From Saccharopolyspora endophytica (GTDB lineage: Bacteria; Actinomycetota; Actinomycetes; Mycobacteriales; Pseudonocardiaceae), in contig NZ_JAGPXE010000011.1 of NCBI RefSeq assembly GCF_018070075.1, forward strand, positions 124,001 to 188,000: 64,000 nt of DNA. The letters run 5' to 3'. The notes beneath the pieces were generated by a model. The model was given only the letters and a program-made list of their open reading frames with translations, did no database searches and had not been told where the DNA came from. The translations under genes and the position numbers were made by a program. Below, piece by piece: positions 51,315 to 59,673 of the stretch. The number at the start of each line of letters is the position of its first letter. The first letter of the stretch is position 1.

Positions 51315-52687
51315 ACAAGATCCTGCTCCTCGACGTGGTGGGACTGACACCGCGCCTGCTCCAGCACGCCCCTCGGCTGCGCGCGCTCGCAGAGCAGGGC
51401 TGGCAGGCACCTCTGGAGACCGTGCTGCCCGCGGTCACGTGCTCCGTGCAGTCCACCATGCTCACCGGACTGCCCCCGCGCGAGCACGGCGCCGTCGGCA
51501 ACGGCTGGTACTTCCGCGATCTCGGCGAGGTCCACCTGTGGCGCCAGCACAACCGGCTCGTCACCGGCGAGAAGGTGTGGGAGACGGCCCGGCGCGCCCG
51601 CCCCGACTTCCGCGCAGCCAACGTGTGCTGGTGGTACGCGATGGGCGCCAGCACCGACTGGACCATCACCCCGAGGCCCGTCTACCACGCCGACGGCCGC
51701 AAGTCCCCGGACTGCTACACCTGGCCACCGGAACTGCACGACGAGCTGACCCAGGCGCTAGGCGCTTTCCCCCTGTTCCACTACTGGGGCCCGACCGCGT
51801 CGCTGCGCTCCACCGAGTGGATTGTCAAGGCCTCCCGACAGCTGCTTCCCGAAGCCGATCTCACCCTGGCCTACGTCCCGCACCTCGACTACGACCTGCA
51901 ACGACACGGACCCGACAGCACCCAGGCGATCGCGGCCGTGCGCGATGTCGACCGAGCCGTGACACCACTGCTCGAGGACGCGCAGGCGCAGGGCGCAACG
52001 GTCGTCGTCGTGAGCGAATACGGCATCACCCACGCCGCACACCCCGTCGACATCAACCGCGCGCTCCGCGAATCGAGCCTGCTGGAGGTCTACACCCAGC
52101 ACGGCATGGAATACCTGGACCCGTGGACGTCGCGCGCTTTCGCGGTCGCCGACCACCAGGTCGCGCACGTCTACGTCCAGAACCCGGCCGATCTGCCGCC
52201 CGTGCGCGAGCTCTGCCAAGACCTGCCCGGAGTCGACCTGGTGCTCGACAGGGCCGCGCAACACGACTTCGGCGTAGACCACCCCCGCGCCGGCGAACTT
52301 GTCCTCGTCGCCGAACCGCGCGCCTGGTTCACCTACTACTACTGGCTGGACGACGCGCGGGCCCCGGACTTCGCGCGCGGCGTCGACATCCACCGCAAAC
52401 CCGGTTACGACCCGGCCGAGCTGTTTCTGGACCCGTCCGATCGGACCGTGAAGCTGCGCGCCGCGCTCGGCCTGGCCCGCAAGAAGCTCGGCCTCCGCTA
52501 CGCCATGAACGTCGTCCCGACCAGCGGACGCTGGGTCAAGGGCACGCACGGCCGACTACCCGACGACCCGCTCGACGGCCCGGTCCTGCTGTGCAGCGAC
52601 CCGTCCTCCCAACGCGACCGCATGAGCGCGGCCTCGGTTCGCGATCTCATCCTGGACCTGGCAGAGGTCCCGCAGTCGACGAGATGA
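51311..52687 (+). CDS. eboF: Alkaline phosphatase/phosphodiesterase superfamily protein EboF
   Basis: A 458-residue nucleotide pyrophosphatase/phosphodiesterase-like protein. LLLDVVGLTPRLLQ begins the metal site, TVLPAVTCSVQSTMLTGLPP holds the nucleophile threonine position, and YVPHLDYDLQRHGPDS, VVSEYGIT and VDIHRKPGYDPAELFLDPSD supply Asp and His ligands. The family cleaves phosphodiesters or phosphonate bonds using two metal ions. There is no signal peptide, so it should act in the cytoplasm. GTG 51311 is coupled to eboE, and it is the last gene of the cluster. It may remove or transfer the phosphate of a prenyl-linked intermediate. Confidence 0.88.
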   Translation: MNKILLLDVVGLTPRLLQHAPRLRALAEQGWQAPLETVLPAVTCSVQSTMLTGLPPREHGAVGNGWYFRDLGEVHLWRQHNRLVTGEKVWETARRARPDFRAANVCWWYAMGASTDWTITPRPVYHADGRKSPDCYTWPPELHDELTQALGAFPLFHYWGPTASLRSTEWIVKASRQLLPEADLTLAYVPHLDYDLQRHGPDSTQAIAAVRDVDRAVTPLLEDAQAQGATVVVVSEYGITHAAHPVDINRALRESSLLEVYTQHGMEYLDPWTSRAFAVADHQVAHVYVQNPADLPPVRELCQDLPGVDLVLDRAAQHDFGVDHPRAGELVLVAEPRAWFTYYYWLDDARAPDFARGVDIHRKPGYDPAELFLDPSDRTVKLRAALGLARKKLGLRYAMNVVPTSGRWVKGTHGRLPDDPLDGPVLLCSDPSSQRDRMSAASVRDLILDLAEVPQSTR

Positions 52688-52773
52688 GACCCCAATCGGG
52701 TCGCACGCGGCCATAACGCGTTGGTTCGAGCTCGCTCCCATCACCAGGTCGGCATCTGGTGCGAGCAGCGGTC

Positions 52774-53103
52774 CTACTCGTGCTCGGCGATGCTCTTCAT
52801 CGCCTTCCACCCGTGCGTGATGCCGCCACCGGCGCGCAAGGCAGCGGCGACCATGACGGCCTCTGCGACGGCAGCCTTGGACGCGCCGGCCTTGACCGCG
52901 CGCTTGCCGTGATCCTCGATGCAGTAGGAGCACTGCGTCGTCACCGCGACCCCGACGGCGATCAGCTCACGCGTGGCCAGATCGAGGTTGCCGGTGTTCT
53001 TGTCGAACACGACCTTGTCGAACCCGAAGAACGCCGACACCATCTCCGGCGCAGCCTCTTTGAGATCGGGCATGAACTTCGCTTCGTCGTCGTGGGAGTG
53101 CAT
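52774..53103 (-). CDS. AhpD-like carboxymuconolactone decarboxylase family protein
   Basis: A 109-residue all-helical AhpD/CMD-fold protein. The redox motif CSYCIEDH has the CxxC-x3-H of AhpD-type peroxidase partners. TRELIAVGVAVTTQ before it and GGGITHGWKAMKSI after it complete the fold. It probably reduces peroxides or disulfides as a trimer or hexamer. ATG 53103 is the first start; a hairpin-like ATACC-N7-GGTAT site lies 70 bp upstream. It converges on the ebo cluster and stands alone. Confidence 0.87.
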   Translation of the reverse strand: MHSHDDEAKFMPDLKEAAPEMVSAFFGFDKVVFDKNTGNLDLATRELIAVGVAVTTQCSYCIEDHGKRAVKAGASKAAVAEAVMVAAALRAGGGITHGWKAMKSIAEHE

Positions 53104-53172
53104 CGACCCACCTTTCCTCGCGCACGCGTGACATCGTTGGGCGCCGCCTCCAGTGGCACCACTCTATCGAAT

Positions 53173-53189
53173 ATACCCCCTGCCGGTAT
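53173..53189. promoter_or_regulatory. Candidate CsoR-like operator of the AhpD-like gene
   Basis: ATACC (53173-53177) and GGTAT (53185-53189) are inverted arms around CCCTGCC. The T-A-C-run-G-T-A layout is like the operators of CsoR/RcnR-type metal or persulfide sensors. It lies 70 bp upstream of the AhpD-like start on the minus strand, in an otherwise featureless 195-bp gap. No CsoR gene was seen in this window. Confidence 0.4.
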
Positions 53190-53298
53190 GTGACCTGCGA
53201 GCACGGGGAGCAGGCGGATGCGCAGCGCCGTTGGCGAGATCGACCACTGCGCAGCAGCGGCCGTGCGTCGGCCACCGCCGCGCAATGTTGCCGGGACG

Positions 53299-54336
53299 TC
53301 AGTTCACGATCAGGTCCTGCGGGACCGGGTCGTCGGTTTCCATCGCCTTGAAGAGCCGCAGCGCTTTCTCCTTGTCCCACTGGTGGGCCTTGGAGTCGGT
53401 GACCGGAACCGTCGTCGTCACCACGCCGCCTGAGGACATGCCGCGCATCGCCCAACCCAGCGACAGCAGGTCGCCCGGGCCGTCCGAGTCGAGCATCGTC
53501 AACGCGCTCGCGCCCTGGTCCGCCAGCGCGTACGCGCGGAACGGGTTGATCAGGGTGGTGATGCTCGAGGCCTCGGCGGCCAGGGCCCCGATGAACTTGC
53601 GCTGGTTGGCGACCCGGTCCAAGTCCGATCGCGGGGTCGCGTCGCTGTAGCGCATCCGCACGAACGTGAGGGCGTCCGGGCCGTCCAACGTCTGGCAGCC
53701 TGCTTGGAGGGTTTGACCTGTCTTGACGTCGTGCATCTCCTGGTCCAGGCACATCTCGACGCCACCGACCGCATCGACGAGACCCGCGAATCCGCCGAAC
53801 CCGACCTCGGCGTAGTGGTCGATGCGCAGCCCGGTGGCCTGCTCCACCGTTTGCGCCAGCAGCGGCGGGCCGCCGACCGCGAAGGCCTCGTTGATCATCG
53901 TCCGGCCCCGTCCCGGGACCGGGACCCGCGAGTCGCGTGGGAGGCTGATCAGCGTGGGGGTCGTGGAGTTGTCCGGCAGGTGCGCGATGAGGATCGTGTC
54001 CGTGCGCTGACCGTCAGCATCTCCCACGTGCAGGCCCGCCGCCGTCTCCGGATCCAGCCCTTCCCGGCTGTCCGAGCCCACGACCAACCAGTTCGTGCCC
54101 GCGGTGGCCTCCGGTCGGCCCGGGTAGTCCGGGAAGGCGTCGATCCGGCGGACCGACGAGTCGACGTGGAACCAGAGCCAGCCCGCGAAAACCACCGGGA
54201 GCACCAGCACGGCCACCAGCAGCGGAATGATCAGGCCCTTCCGGCTCCGCCGTGGCGCCACCGGCCCCCGCCGCGCCGGGCTGATCACCGGTCGCTGCCG
54301 CGCGTTCCAGTCGCGCCGCGTCTGATTGGTGTTCAT
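53299..54336 (-). CDS. LytR-CpsA-Psr (LCP) family protein
   Basis: A 345-residue membrane-anchored protein with a cytoplasmic Arg-rich start, one helix at about residues 34-56 (GLIIPLLVAVLVLPVVFAGW) and an extracellular LCP domain: NWLVVGSDSR, RTDTILIAHL, LISLPRDSRVPVPG and FVRMRYSDATPRSDLDRVAN. LCP ligases join undecaprenyl-phosphate-linked glycopolymers to peptidoglycan; the Asp and Arg residues of those motifs bind the lipid phosphate. A C-terminal LytR-C domain is absent. ATG 54336 was chosen; TTG 54345 is in frame with a closer GGAG. Confidence 0.9.
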   Translation of the reverse strand: MNTNQTRRDWNARQRPVISPARRGPVAPRRSRKGLIIPLLVAVLVLPVVFAGWLWFHVDSSVRRIDAFPDYPGRPEATAGTNWLVVGSDSREGLDPETAAGLHVGDADGQRTDTILIAHLPDNSTTPTLISLPRDSRVPVPGRGRTMINEAFAVGGPPLLAQTVEQATGLRIDHYAEVGFGGFAGLVDAVGGVEMCLDQEMHDVKTGQTLQAGCQTLDGPDALTFVRMRYSDATPRSDLDRVANQRKFIGALAAEASSITTLINPFRAYALADQGASALTMLDSDGPGDLLSLGWAMRGMSSGGVVTTTVPVTDSKAHQWDKEKALRLFKAMETDDPVPQDLIVN

Positions 54337-54491
54337 ATTCGACAAGACGCTCCGAGCGGCCGGAGGTTGTCCGCGTCACCGGAAAAGACGGCGTTCTCGT
54401 GTCGAACCCGGGGAACGAGTTCGGATCACGACCGAACCCGCCTGCCCTTCGCCCGGCATCACGCGCACCACCGGCCACTCCCGCGTCCGCA

Positions 54492-55262
54492 CTACCGCGT
54501 GGCGTACACCATCGATTGGCGCAGGACGTCCGGGATGTCGGGCGCGCTCTCCGTCGTCGCGGTGAATCCGTGGGCGTCGAGAAGTCCGAGGACCGCGTCC
54601 AAACGGCCGTCCAGATCCTGCACTTCGAGGACGCACTGCCGCACTCGCCGCCAGTCCGACGGGTCGAGGCCCTCCAAGACCTCCAGCTCCGCGCCCTCCA
54701 CATCGACCTTGAGCAGATCGATCGGGCCCTCGGGCGCCCAGTCGCGCAGCGCGTCGGACAGCCGGCGCACCTCGGCCTCGACCTCGACGCCTCCCATGAT
54801 GCGGTCCACGGCCTCCGGGCCGATCTGCTCCACGATCAGCTCCTGGTTGATCTTCTTCTGCTCCGGGTATCGCGTGGAGTTCCCGTGCAGCGCGGGGTAG
54901 AAGGTGAAGCTCACCCGCGCTTCGGGCCGCCCGCCGAGCGCTGCCCGCACCACTTCCACACCTGCCGCGCCGTGGTTCTCCAGGTTCTCCACGAGAGCCC
55001 GGTGGGTCGCGGGGATCGGCTCGAAGGCCAAGATCCGCGCGCCCGGGAACTCCTGCTTGACGAACAGGGAGAACAGCCCCACGTTCGCACCCACGTCCAC
55101 GATCCGCGCGGATTCGGACAGCCGGATGCCGTGCTTGAGATAGGTGCGTTCGACGAAGATCTCGTTGTAGATGAACTCGACCTCGGAGAACAGCGCGTCT
55201 TCCGGCTGCGGCACGGAGACCGAGAAGCCTTCGGCGACCTGGACTGATCTGAGTTCGGTCAT
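54492..55262 (-). CDS. FkbM family methyltransferase
   Basis: A 256-residue SAM-dependent methyltransferase. Motif I is [20 protein letters not shown], followed by [35 protein letters not shown] near residue 184 is the FkbM signature. FkbM enzymes methylate hydroxyls of sugars, polyketides or peptides. It is divergent from the glycosyltransferase gene at 55373 and has no signal peptide. It may belong to the natural-product region that starts at 56.6 kb, but no overlap with those genes exists. ATG 55262 has AGGAGG just upstream. Confidence 0.88.
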   Translation of the reverse strand: MTELRSVQVAEGFSVSVPQPEDALFSEVEFIYNEIFVERTYLKHGIRLSESARIVDVGANVGLFSLFVKQEFPGARILAFEPIPATHRALVENLENHGAAGVEVVRAALGGRPEARVSFTFYPALHGNSTRYPEQKKINQELIVEQIGPEAVDRIMGGVEVEAEVRRLSDALRDWAPEGPIDLLKVDVEGAELEVLEGLDPSDWRRVRQCVLEVQDLDGRLDAVLGLLDAHGFTATTESAPDIPDVLRQSMVYATR

Positions 55263-55372
55263 GGATTCCTCCTGGACGTGGTTGGTTCCCCGCGCGCCGG
55301 ACGGCCGCGAGCGGATGCACTAGTGAATCGGCCGGTTGTGCGGCGCTCGCCGTGTCGCTTAACGTCGGCGCC

Positions 55373-56572
55373 ATGGCCCATCTCGCGATGGTGAGCATCG
55401 CCCACCACGGTCACGTGAACCCGAGCCTGGGGGCGGTGCGAGAGTTGGTCGCGCGCGGTCACCGGGTCAGCTACGCCATCCCCGACGAAGGCGACTTCGT
55501 CGCGAAAGTGCGCGCCACCGGCGCCGAACCACGGGTGTGGGAGTCCACATTGCCCGCAGCCGGAGACCCGCCGGAGGCCTGGGGCGAGTCCCGGCTCGAC
55601 CTCGCCGAGTTGTTCCTGCGGGACGCGATGCAGGCACTGCCGCAGCTCGACGCGCTGTACCGGGACGACCTTCCCGACCTGGTGCTCAGCGACATCTCCG
55701 GTTGGGCGGCGCGGGTTCTCGCGCATCGCTGGGACGTGCCGTACGTGCAGTTCTGCCCCAATCTGGTGCCTTGGGAGGGGTACGAGGACGAGATCGGCGC
55801 GCGGTTGGTGCAGGAGATGAAGTCCTCCGCTCGCGGCCGCGCCCACTACGCGCGGTGGAACTCCTGGCTCGCCGCGAACGGCCTCGCGGGCACCGATCCC
55901 GACGACTTCATGGCTCATCCCCCGCGTTCGCTCGTGCTCATCCCCCCGGCGCTCCAGCCGCACGTGGACCGGGTCGACACCCGCCGGTACAGCTTCGTCG
56001 GCGCCTGCCAGGACGACCGGGTGGACCAGGGCACTTGGCAGCGTCCCGCCGAGGCAGAGGGCAAGCGGGTCGCGCTGGTCTCGCTCGGCTCCAACTTCAC
56101 CAAGCAGCCCGCCTTCTACCGGGCCTGCGCGGACGCCTTCGCCGCACTGCCCGACTGGCACCTGGTGCTCCAGGTGGGCAGGCAGGTCACCGAGCGGGAG
56201 CTGGGCGCGATACCGGACAACGTCGAGGTGCACTCCTGGGTGCCGCAGCTGGACGTGCTGCGGCAGGCGGACCTCTTCATCACCCACGCCGGGGCCGGCG
56301 GCTCCCAGGAAGGCCTGGCCACCGGCACCCCGATGCTCTGCGTACCGCAGGCCGCCGACCAGTTCGACAACGCCAACCTCCTGGTCCTGCTCGGTGTCGC
56401 CGAGCGCCTCGACACCACCGACGCCACCGCGGAGGCGTTGCGCGCCGCCGTTCCCCGGCTCGCCAACGACCCGGACATCGCCGCGCGCTGCGCCGCGGAG
56501 CGGGAGCGGAACGCGGTGGAAGGCGGCTCCCGGCGCGCGGCGGACCTGATCGAGGCGGAACTCCCCGGCTGA
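55373..56572 (+). CDS. MGT-type UDP-glycosyltransferase
   Basis: A 399-residue GT-B glycosyltransferase of the macrolide-glycosyltransferase group (GT1). [20 protein letters not shown] at the N terminus binds the acceptor; [20 protein letters not shown] and [20 protein letters not shown] then [10 protein letters not shown] form the C-terminal sugar-nucleotide site. Related enzymes attach glucose to macrolides or to other hydrophobic acceptors, either for resistance or for biosynthesis. ATG 55373 starts MAHLAMV. Only AACGTCGGCGCC precedes it, with no ribosome binding site, so a leaderless transcript is possible. It is near the NRPS region but on the opposite strand. Confidence 0.88.
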   Translation: MAHLAMVSIAHHGHVNPSLGAVRELVARGHRVSYAIPDEGDFVAKVRATGAEPRVWESTLPAAGDPPEAWGESRLDLAELFLRDAMQALPQLDALYRDDLPDLVLSDISGWAARVLAHRWDVPYVQFCPNLVPWEGYEDEIGARLVQEMKSSARGRAHYARWNSWLAANGLAGTDPDDFMAHPPRSLVLIPPALQPHVDRVDTRRYSFVGACQDDRVDQGTWQRPAEAEGKRVALVSLGSNFTKQPAFYRACADAFAALPDWHLVLQVGRQVTERELGAIPDNVEVHSWVPQLDVLRQADLFITHAGAGGSQEGLATGTPMLCVPQAADQFDNANLLVLLGVAERLDTTDATAEALRAAVPRLANDPDIAARCAAERERNAVEGGSRRAADLIEAELPG

Positions 56573-56590
56573 CCGGGACCGACGGCACTG

Positions 56591-56637
56591 ACCTGCCACT
56601 TCGATCGCGTTCATGCCGCGGGAACGAAGTGGCAGGT
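56591..56637 (-). terminator. Hairpin overlapping the end of the small ORF
   Basis: ACCTGCCACTTCG (56591-56603) pairs perfectly with CGAAGTGGCAGGT (56625-56637), giving a 13-bp stem and a 21-nt loop. It lies between the convergent glycosyltransferase gene and the LuxR regulator. The stop codon of a possible 47-residue ORF falls inside it. Confidence 0.6.
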
Positions 56638-56754
56638 GTCGCGCCCGAGGAACCGGCCCGACGGCTCGAACACGAGGGAATCAGCGCACTCCACATCGAC
56701 GGTGCGTCGATCCTCGAGCTTTCCGGGGAACGAATCCAGCGCACCCGGAGGCAT
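56611..56754 (-). CDS. Possible 47-residue protein coupled to the LuxR gene
   Basis: An ATG at 56754 shares bases with the stop of the LuxR-family gene (TGATG), and the frame runs 47 codons with strong GC preference at third positions. It reads MPPGALDSFPGKLEDRRTVD near the start and ends LGRDTCHFVPAA, with two cysteines. I recognise no family. The overlap and base use suggest a real gene, but the length is short and the frame is also open further upstream, so it may be chance. Confidence 0.35.
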   Translation of the reverse strand: MPPGALDSFPGKLEDRRTVDVECADSLVFEPSGRFLGRDTCHFVPAA

Positions 56755-59111
56755 CAGACGCGCTGCTGCTTGTAGTGGCGGGAGTACCAGGCGGCCAGGT
56801 GCGCTCTCGTGTTCAGCCCACGTGCCGTCCGAATGTTGCGCAGGTGCGTTTCCACCGTCCGCACCGACAAGTACATCTGCGCCGCGATCTGCCGGTTCGT
56901 CAGCCCCTTCGCCACCAGGCTCGCGATCTTCTGCTCCCGATCGCTCAGCGGCCTGCGTTCCCGCTTCGGCTGGGCCGCGTGGTCCACTGCCTCCCGTCGT
57001 GCGAATCGGACGGCTTCGGTGCCCTTCAGCGCCAACCCCGCTGCCAGGGCCTCCTCGGCTGCGGCCTCCGAAAGTCCGGCCCGCGCAGCGGCCTCCGCCT
57101 TGGCCAGCCGCTCCGACAGCCACTCGACGCCGGTCAGCGCCTCGTCGAGCCCGTGCGACTCGGCGGCCACCAACAAGGTCAGCGTGCGGGCGTACTCGGC
57201 CCGTCCCAGCGCGGTCAGCACGAACCCGGCGAAGACGCTGGTCACGTTCTCGTCGAGCAACGCCGAGAACCGTTCCTCGGCCTCCTCGTACCGCTCCTGC
57301 TCGCACAGCAGCAGGCCGTGCACGAAATCAGCGCACCGCGTCGGACCCGTGAGCCCGGATTCCCGGACCAACTCCAGAACGCCGAGAACGGCCGACGACC
57401 GCCGGGCCATCAGGTCCCAGTCGGCGACCACGCTGCGCATCGACGCGTACAGGCACAACACCATGATCATCCTGTCGCCGAGCTGAGTGGTCACGCGAAG
57501 GCGCGCCCGCAGGTCGCTCGAGTCCGTCGAACAGGCGGACAGGAAGTACGCCATCACCGACATGCGGCTGGTGAGGTAATCGTGCGGTGCGGCAGCCGAA
57601 GTCGCGATGGCCTGCCGGGCGAAGGATTCCGCCCGCTCGAAATCCGCCGCCGCGCCCGACACGACGGCCGCCGTCGACAGCGCGACACCTCGGTGCGGGT
57701 TCGCGGCGCTCGCCGACTCGAGCGCCTCCGCCGCGCGACCGCAGACGGTCGGCCGCCTGCCCTTCATCAGATCGGCGGCGTCGGCCGCCGCGGCGAGCAG
57801 GAGCTCCCGGTCGTCGCCTCGCGAGCGCAGCCACGTCAGGACCTGGTTCACGTGCTGGTGCTCGATCCAGAAGAACTCCGCGGTCTCACCGTCCATCACG
57901 CCGTGCTGCGCGAAGTCACCGGTCGCATCGACGATCCAATCGGCCAGCAGCTCGCGCGCACGATCCTCCTCGCCGCGGTCGGCGAGGTGCTCGCGGGCGA
58001 AGTCCCGGACGCTCCCGGTCATCCTGAAGCGCGCCTCGTCGGAACCGGACACGGCAACGAGCAACGACTTCGATTCGAGGGTGGCCAGCAGCTCCGGCAC
58101 CGCCGTCGCCTCGACCCCTGCCGCGGCGGCGACGGTCGCGGCGGCCTTCACGCCGAACTCGCCGGACAGCGCGGACGTCGTGCGCGCCAGAGCCCGTTCC
58201 GGCTCGGCGAGCCGGTCGTAGCTCCACCCGACGGCGGCACGCAGGCTCTGATGCCTCGGAGCGGCCGTCGCCCAGCCGGTCGTCAGCAAGCTCGCGCTGT
58301 CGCCGAGCCTGCGGACGATCTCGGCGACGGGGAACGCGCGCACCCGCAGCGCCGCCAGCTCCATCATCAGCGGGAGCCCGTCGAGGCGGGCGCAGATCTC
58401 CCGCACGTCGGCGGCGTTGTCGTCGGTGAGCTCGAAGCCCGGCACCACTGCGCCCGCGCGCTCGACGAACAGCCGCACCGCGGCATCCTCCCCGCGAGTC
58501 CACGGCAGGCCCTCCACGACGTGGACGACTTCGCCGGGCAGGCGCAGCGGCTCACGACTCGTGACCAGCACCCGGAGGTCGGGATGGCGGGACAGGAGCG
58601 CGTTGACGGTCCGGCTGCACCCGCTCAGCACGTGCTCGCAGTTGTCCAGGACGAGCAGCCGCGCATCGCCGTCCTGCTCGCAGCCGGCCAACTCCGCTTC
58701 GACGCGCGGCATCACCTGAGCGGGATCGCTGACGGAGGCCAGCTCGACGTAGACGACCTGGTGCCTCGCCCTGCGCTGCTCGACCGCGGCGGCTTCGACG
58801 GCCAAGCGGGTCTTCCCAGCGCCGGGTGCGCCCGTCACGGTGACCAACCGGTCGTCGCGGATGAACCTGCTCAGCGCGAGGAGGTCGTCTTCGCGGCCGA
58901 CGAAGCTGCCCAGCTGCTCCAACAGACCGACGGTCGAGGCCGCGCCGGCCCTGCTCTCGGACACCCGCTGCCGATAGGCGCGTTGCCTGCACGCGTTCGA
59001 GCAGAACTTCGCATCCCGCCGTCCGCCTGCCGCGTGCGCGACGATCTCGCACCCGCACGCACGGCAGGTCTGGCCGCCTGTCACGCCGGAGGTTCGCCTC
59101 ACCAGCCGCAC
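56754..59111 (-). CDS. LuxR-family ATPase regulator with N-terminal zinc-binding motif
   Basis: A 785-residue regulator. Residues about 15-50 hold CRACGCEIVAH and RRDAKFCSNACRQRAYRQRV, a four-cysteine zinc-ribbon-like start. From about 70 is an AAA/NB-ARC-like ATPase: FVGREDDLLALSRFI, Walker A TGAPGAGKTRLAVEAA, LLVLDNCEHVL and VTSREPLRLPGE. A helical repeat region follows, and the C terminus is a LuxR HTH (LSDREQKIASLVAKGLTNRQ, IAAQMYLSVRTVETHLRNIR). Such proteins often activate secondary metabolite clusters. The downstream-of-crotonase position suggests it regulates the NRPS region. GTG 59111 is the first start. An AT-richer 562-bp region precedes it. Confidence 0.88.
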   Translation of the reverse strand: MRLVRRTSGVTGGQTCRACGCEIVAHAAGGRRDAKFCSNACRQRAYRQRVSESRAGAASTVGLLEQLGSFVGREDDLLALSRFIRDDRLVTVTGAPGAGKTRLAVEAAAVEQRRARHQVVYVELASVSDPAQVMPRVEAELAGCEQDGDARLLVLDNCEHVLSGCSRTVNALLSRHPDLRVLVTSREPLRLPGEVVHVVEGLPWTRGEDAAVRLFVERAGAVVPGFELTDDNAADVREICARLDGLPLMMELAALRVRAFPVAEIVRRLGDSASLLTTGWATAAPRHQSLRAAVGWSYDRLAEPERALARTTSALSGEFGVKAAATVAAAAGVEATAVPELLATLESKSLLVAVSGSDEARFRMTGSVRDFAREHLADRGEEDRARELLADWIVDATGDFAQHGVMDGETAEFFWIEHQHVNQVLTWLRSRGDDRELLLAAAADAADLMKGRRPTVCGRAAEALESASAANPHRGVALSTAAVVSGAAADFERAESFARQAIATSAAAPHDYLTSRMSVMAYFLSACSTDSSDLRARLRVTTQLGDRMIMVLCLYASMRSVVADWDLMARRSSAVLGVLELVRESGLTGPTRCADFVHGLLLCEQERYEEAEERFSALLDENVTSVFAGFVLTALGRAEYARTLTLLVAAESHGLDEALTGVEWLSERLAKAEAAARAGLSEAAAEEALAAGLALKGTEAVRFARREAVDHAAQPKRERRPLSDREQKIASLVAKGLTNRQIAAQMYLSVRTVETHLRNIRTARGLNTRAHLAAWYSRHYKQQRV

Positions 59112-59673
59112 CTCTCGGGAGCGCAGCCGAACGGCGGCACCACGGAGCCGAACGATGTTTCAGGACACCACGCCATACCTACGCCTCTTTCACGCCCAGC
59201 TGAGCGGATTCAAGCGGATTCGAGAGGTTGTGCCGAAGAAAGGACGATTTCAGATGACAAGCCGATAAAACCCGCAACCCTCGGCCGAGTCAACGCCGCA
59301 AGACTAGTGTTTTCATTGAAGAAAATTCGCTAACCGAGATTGTGCGCGCCCGATCACCCAAAGTGTTCGCGTCGATTCTCCCGGCCATGATCAAATGTTA
59401 AACTTGCGTAATCTTGACCCAAAAGACCAGCGCATGCAATGCTCATACGCCTCCAATAAAATGATTCATCCCCTCCTCGAATCGACGCTGGAGACGAGAT
59501 CGATTCGGATGTCGAAACTCACACTCCCGCCGCGCGGGGAAATCCATCTGCATGCGCACGAATCGGCGTGCTGTACAACACGACTTCCGAATTCGCGTCT
59601 TTCGATATGATAGAGCGGAATCTCGACAACACCGGAAGCCCGCTCACGGCGTCGTCGACAGCGCGGATCCTCG
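59112..59673. other. AT-richer intergenic region upstream of the LuxR-type gene
   Basis: About 560 bp of clearly lower GC than the rest of the window, for example near 59380-59470. It contains TTTTC-ATTGAA-GAAAA (59310-59325), a 5-bp inverted repeat that could bind a regulator. It separates the LuxR start from the end of the crotonase gene on the same strand, so it should hold the LuxR promoter. Small reading frames on both strands have no recognisable product. Confidence 0.45.

Noticed and set aside
56613-59333. Plus-strand frame of 906 codons opposite the LuxR-type regulator
   Set aside because: It is open only because of third-position GC bias on the other strand. The minus strand has Walker and LuxR motifs; this one is low-complexity.
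59395-59610. 71-codon plus-strand ORF in the AT-richer region
   Set aside because: No ribosome binding site and no codon bias; composition follows the local low GC. Not convincing as a gene.
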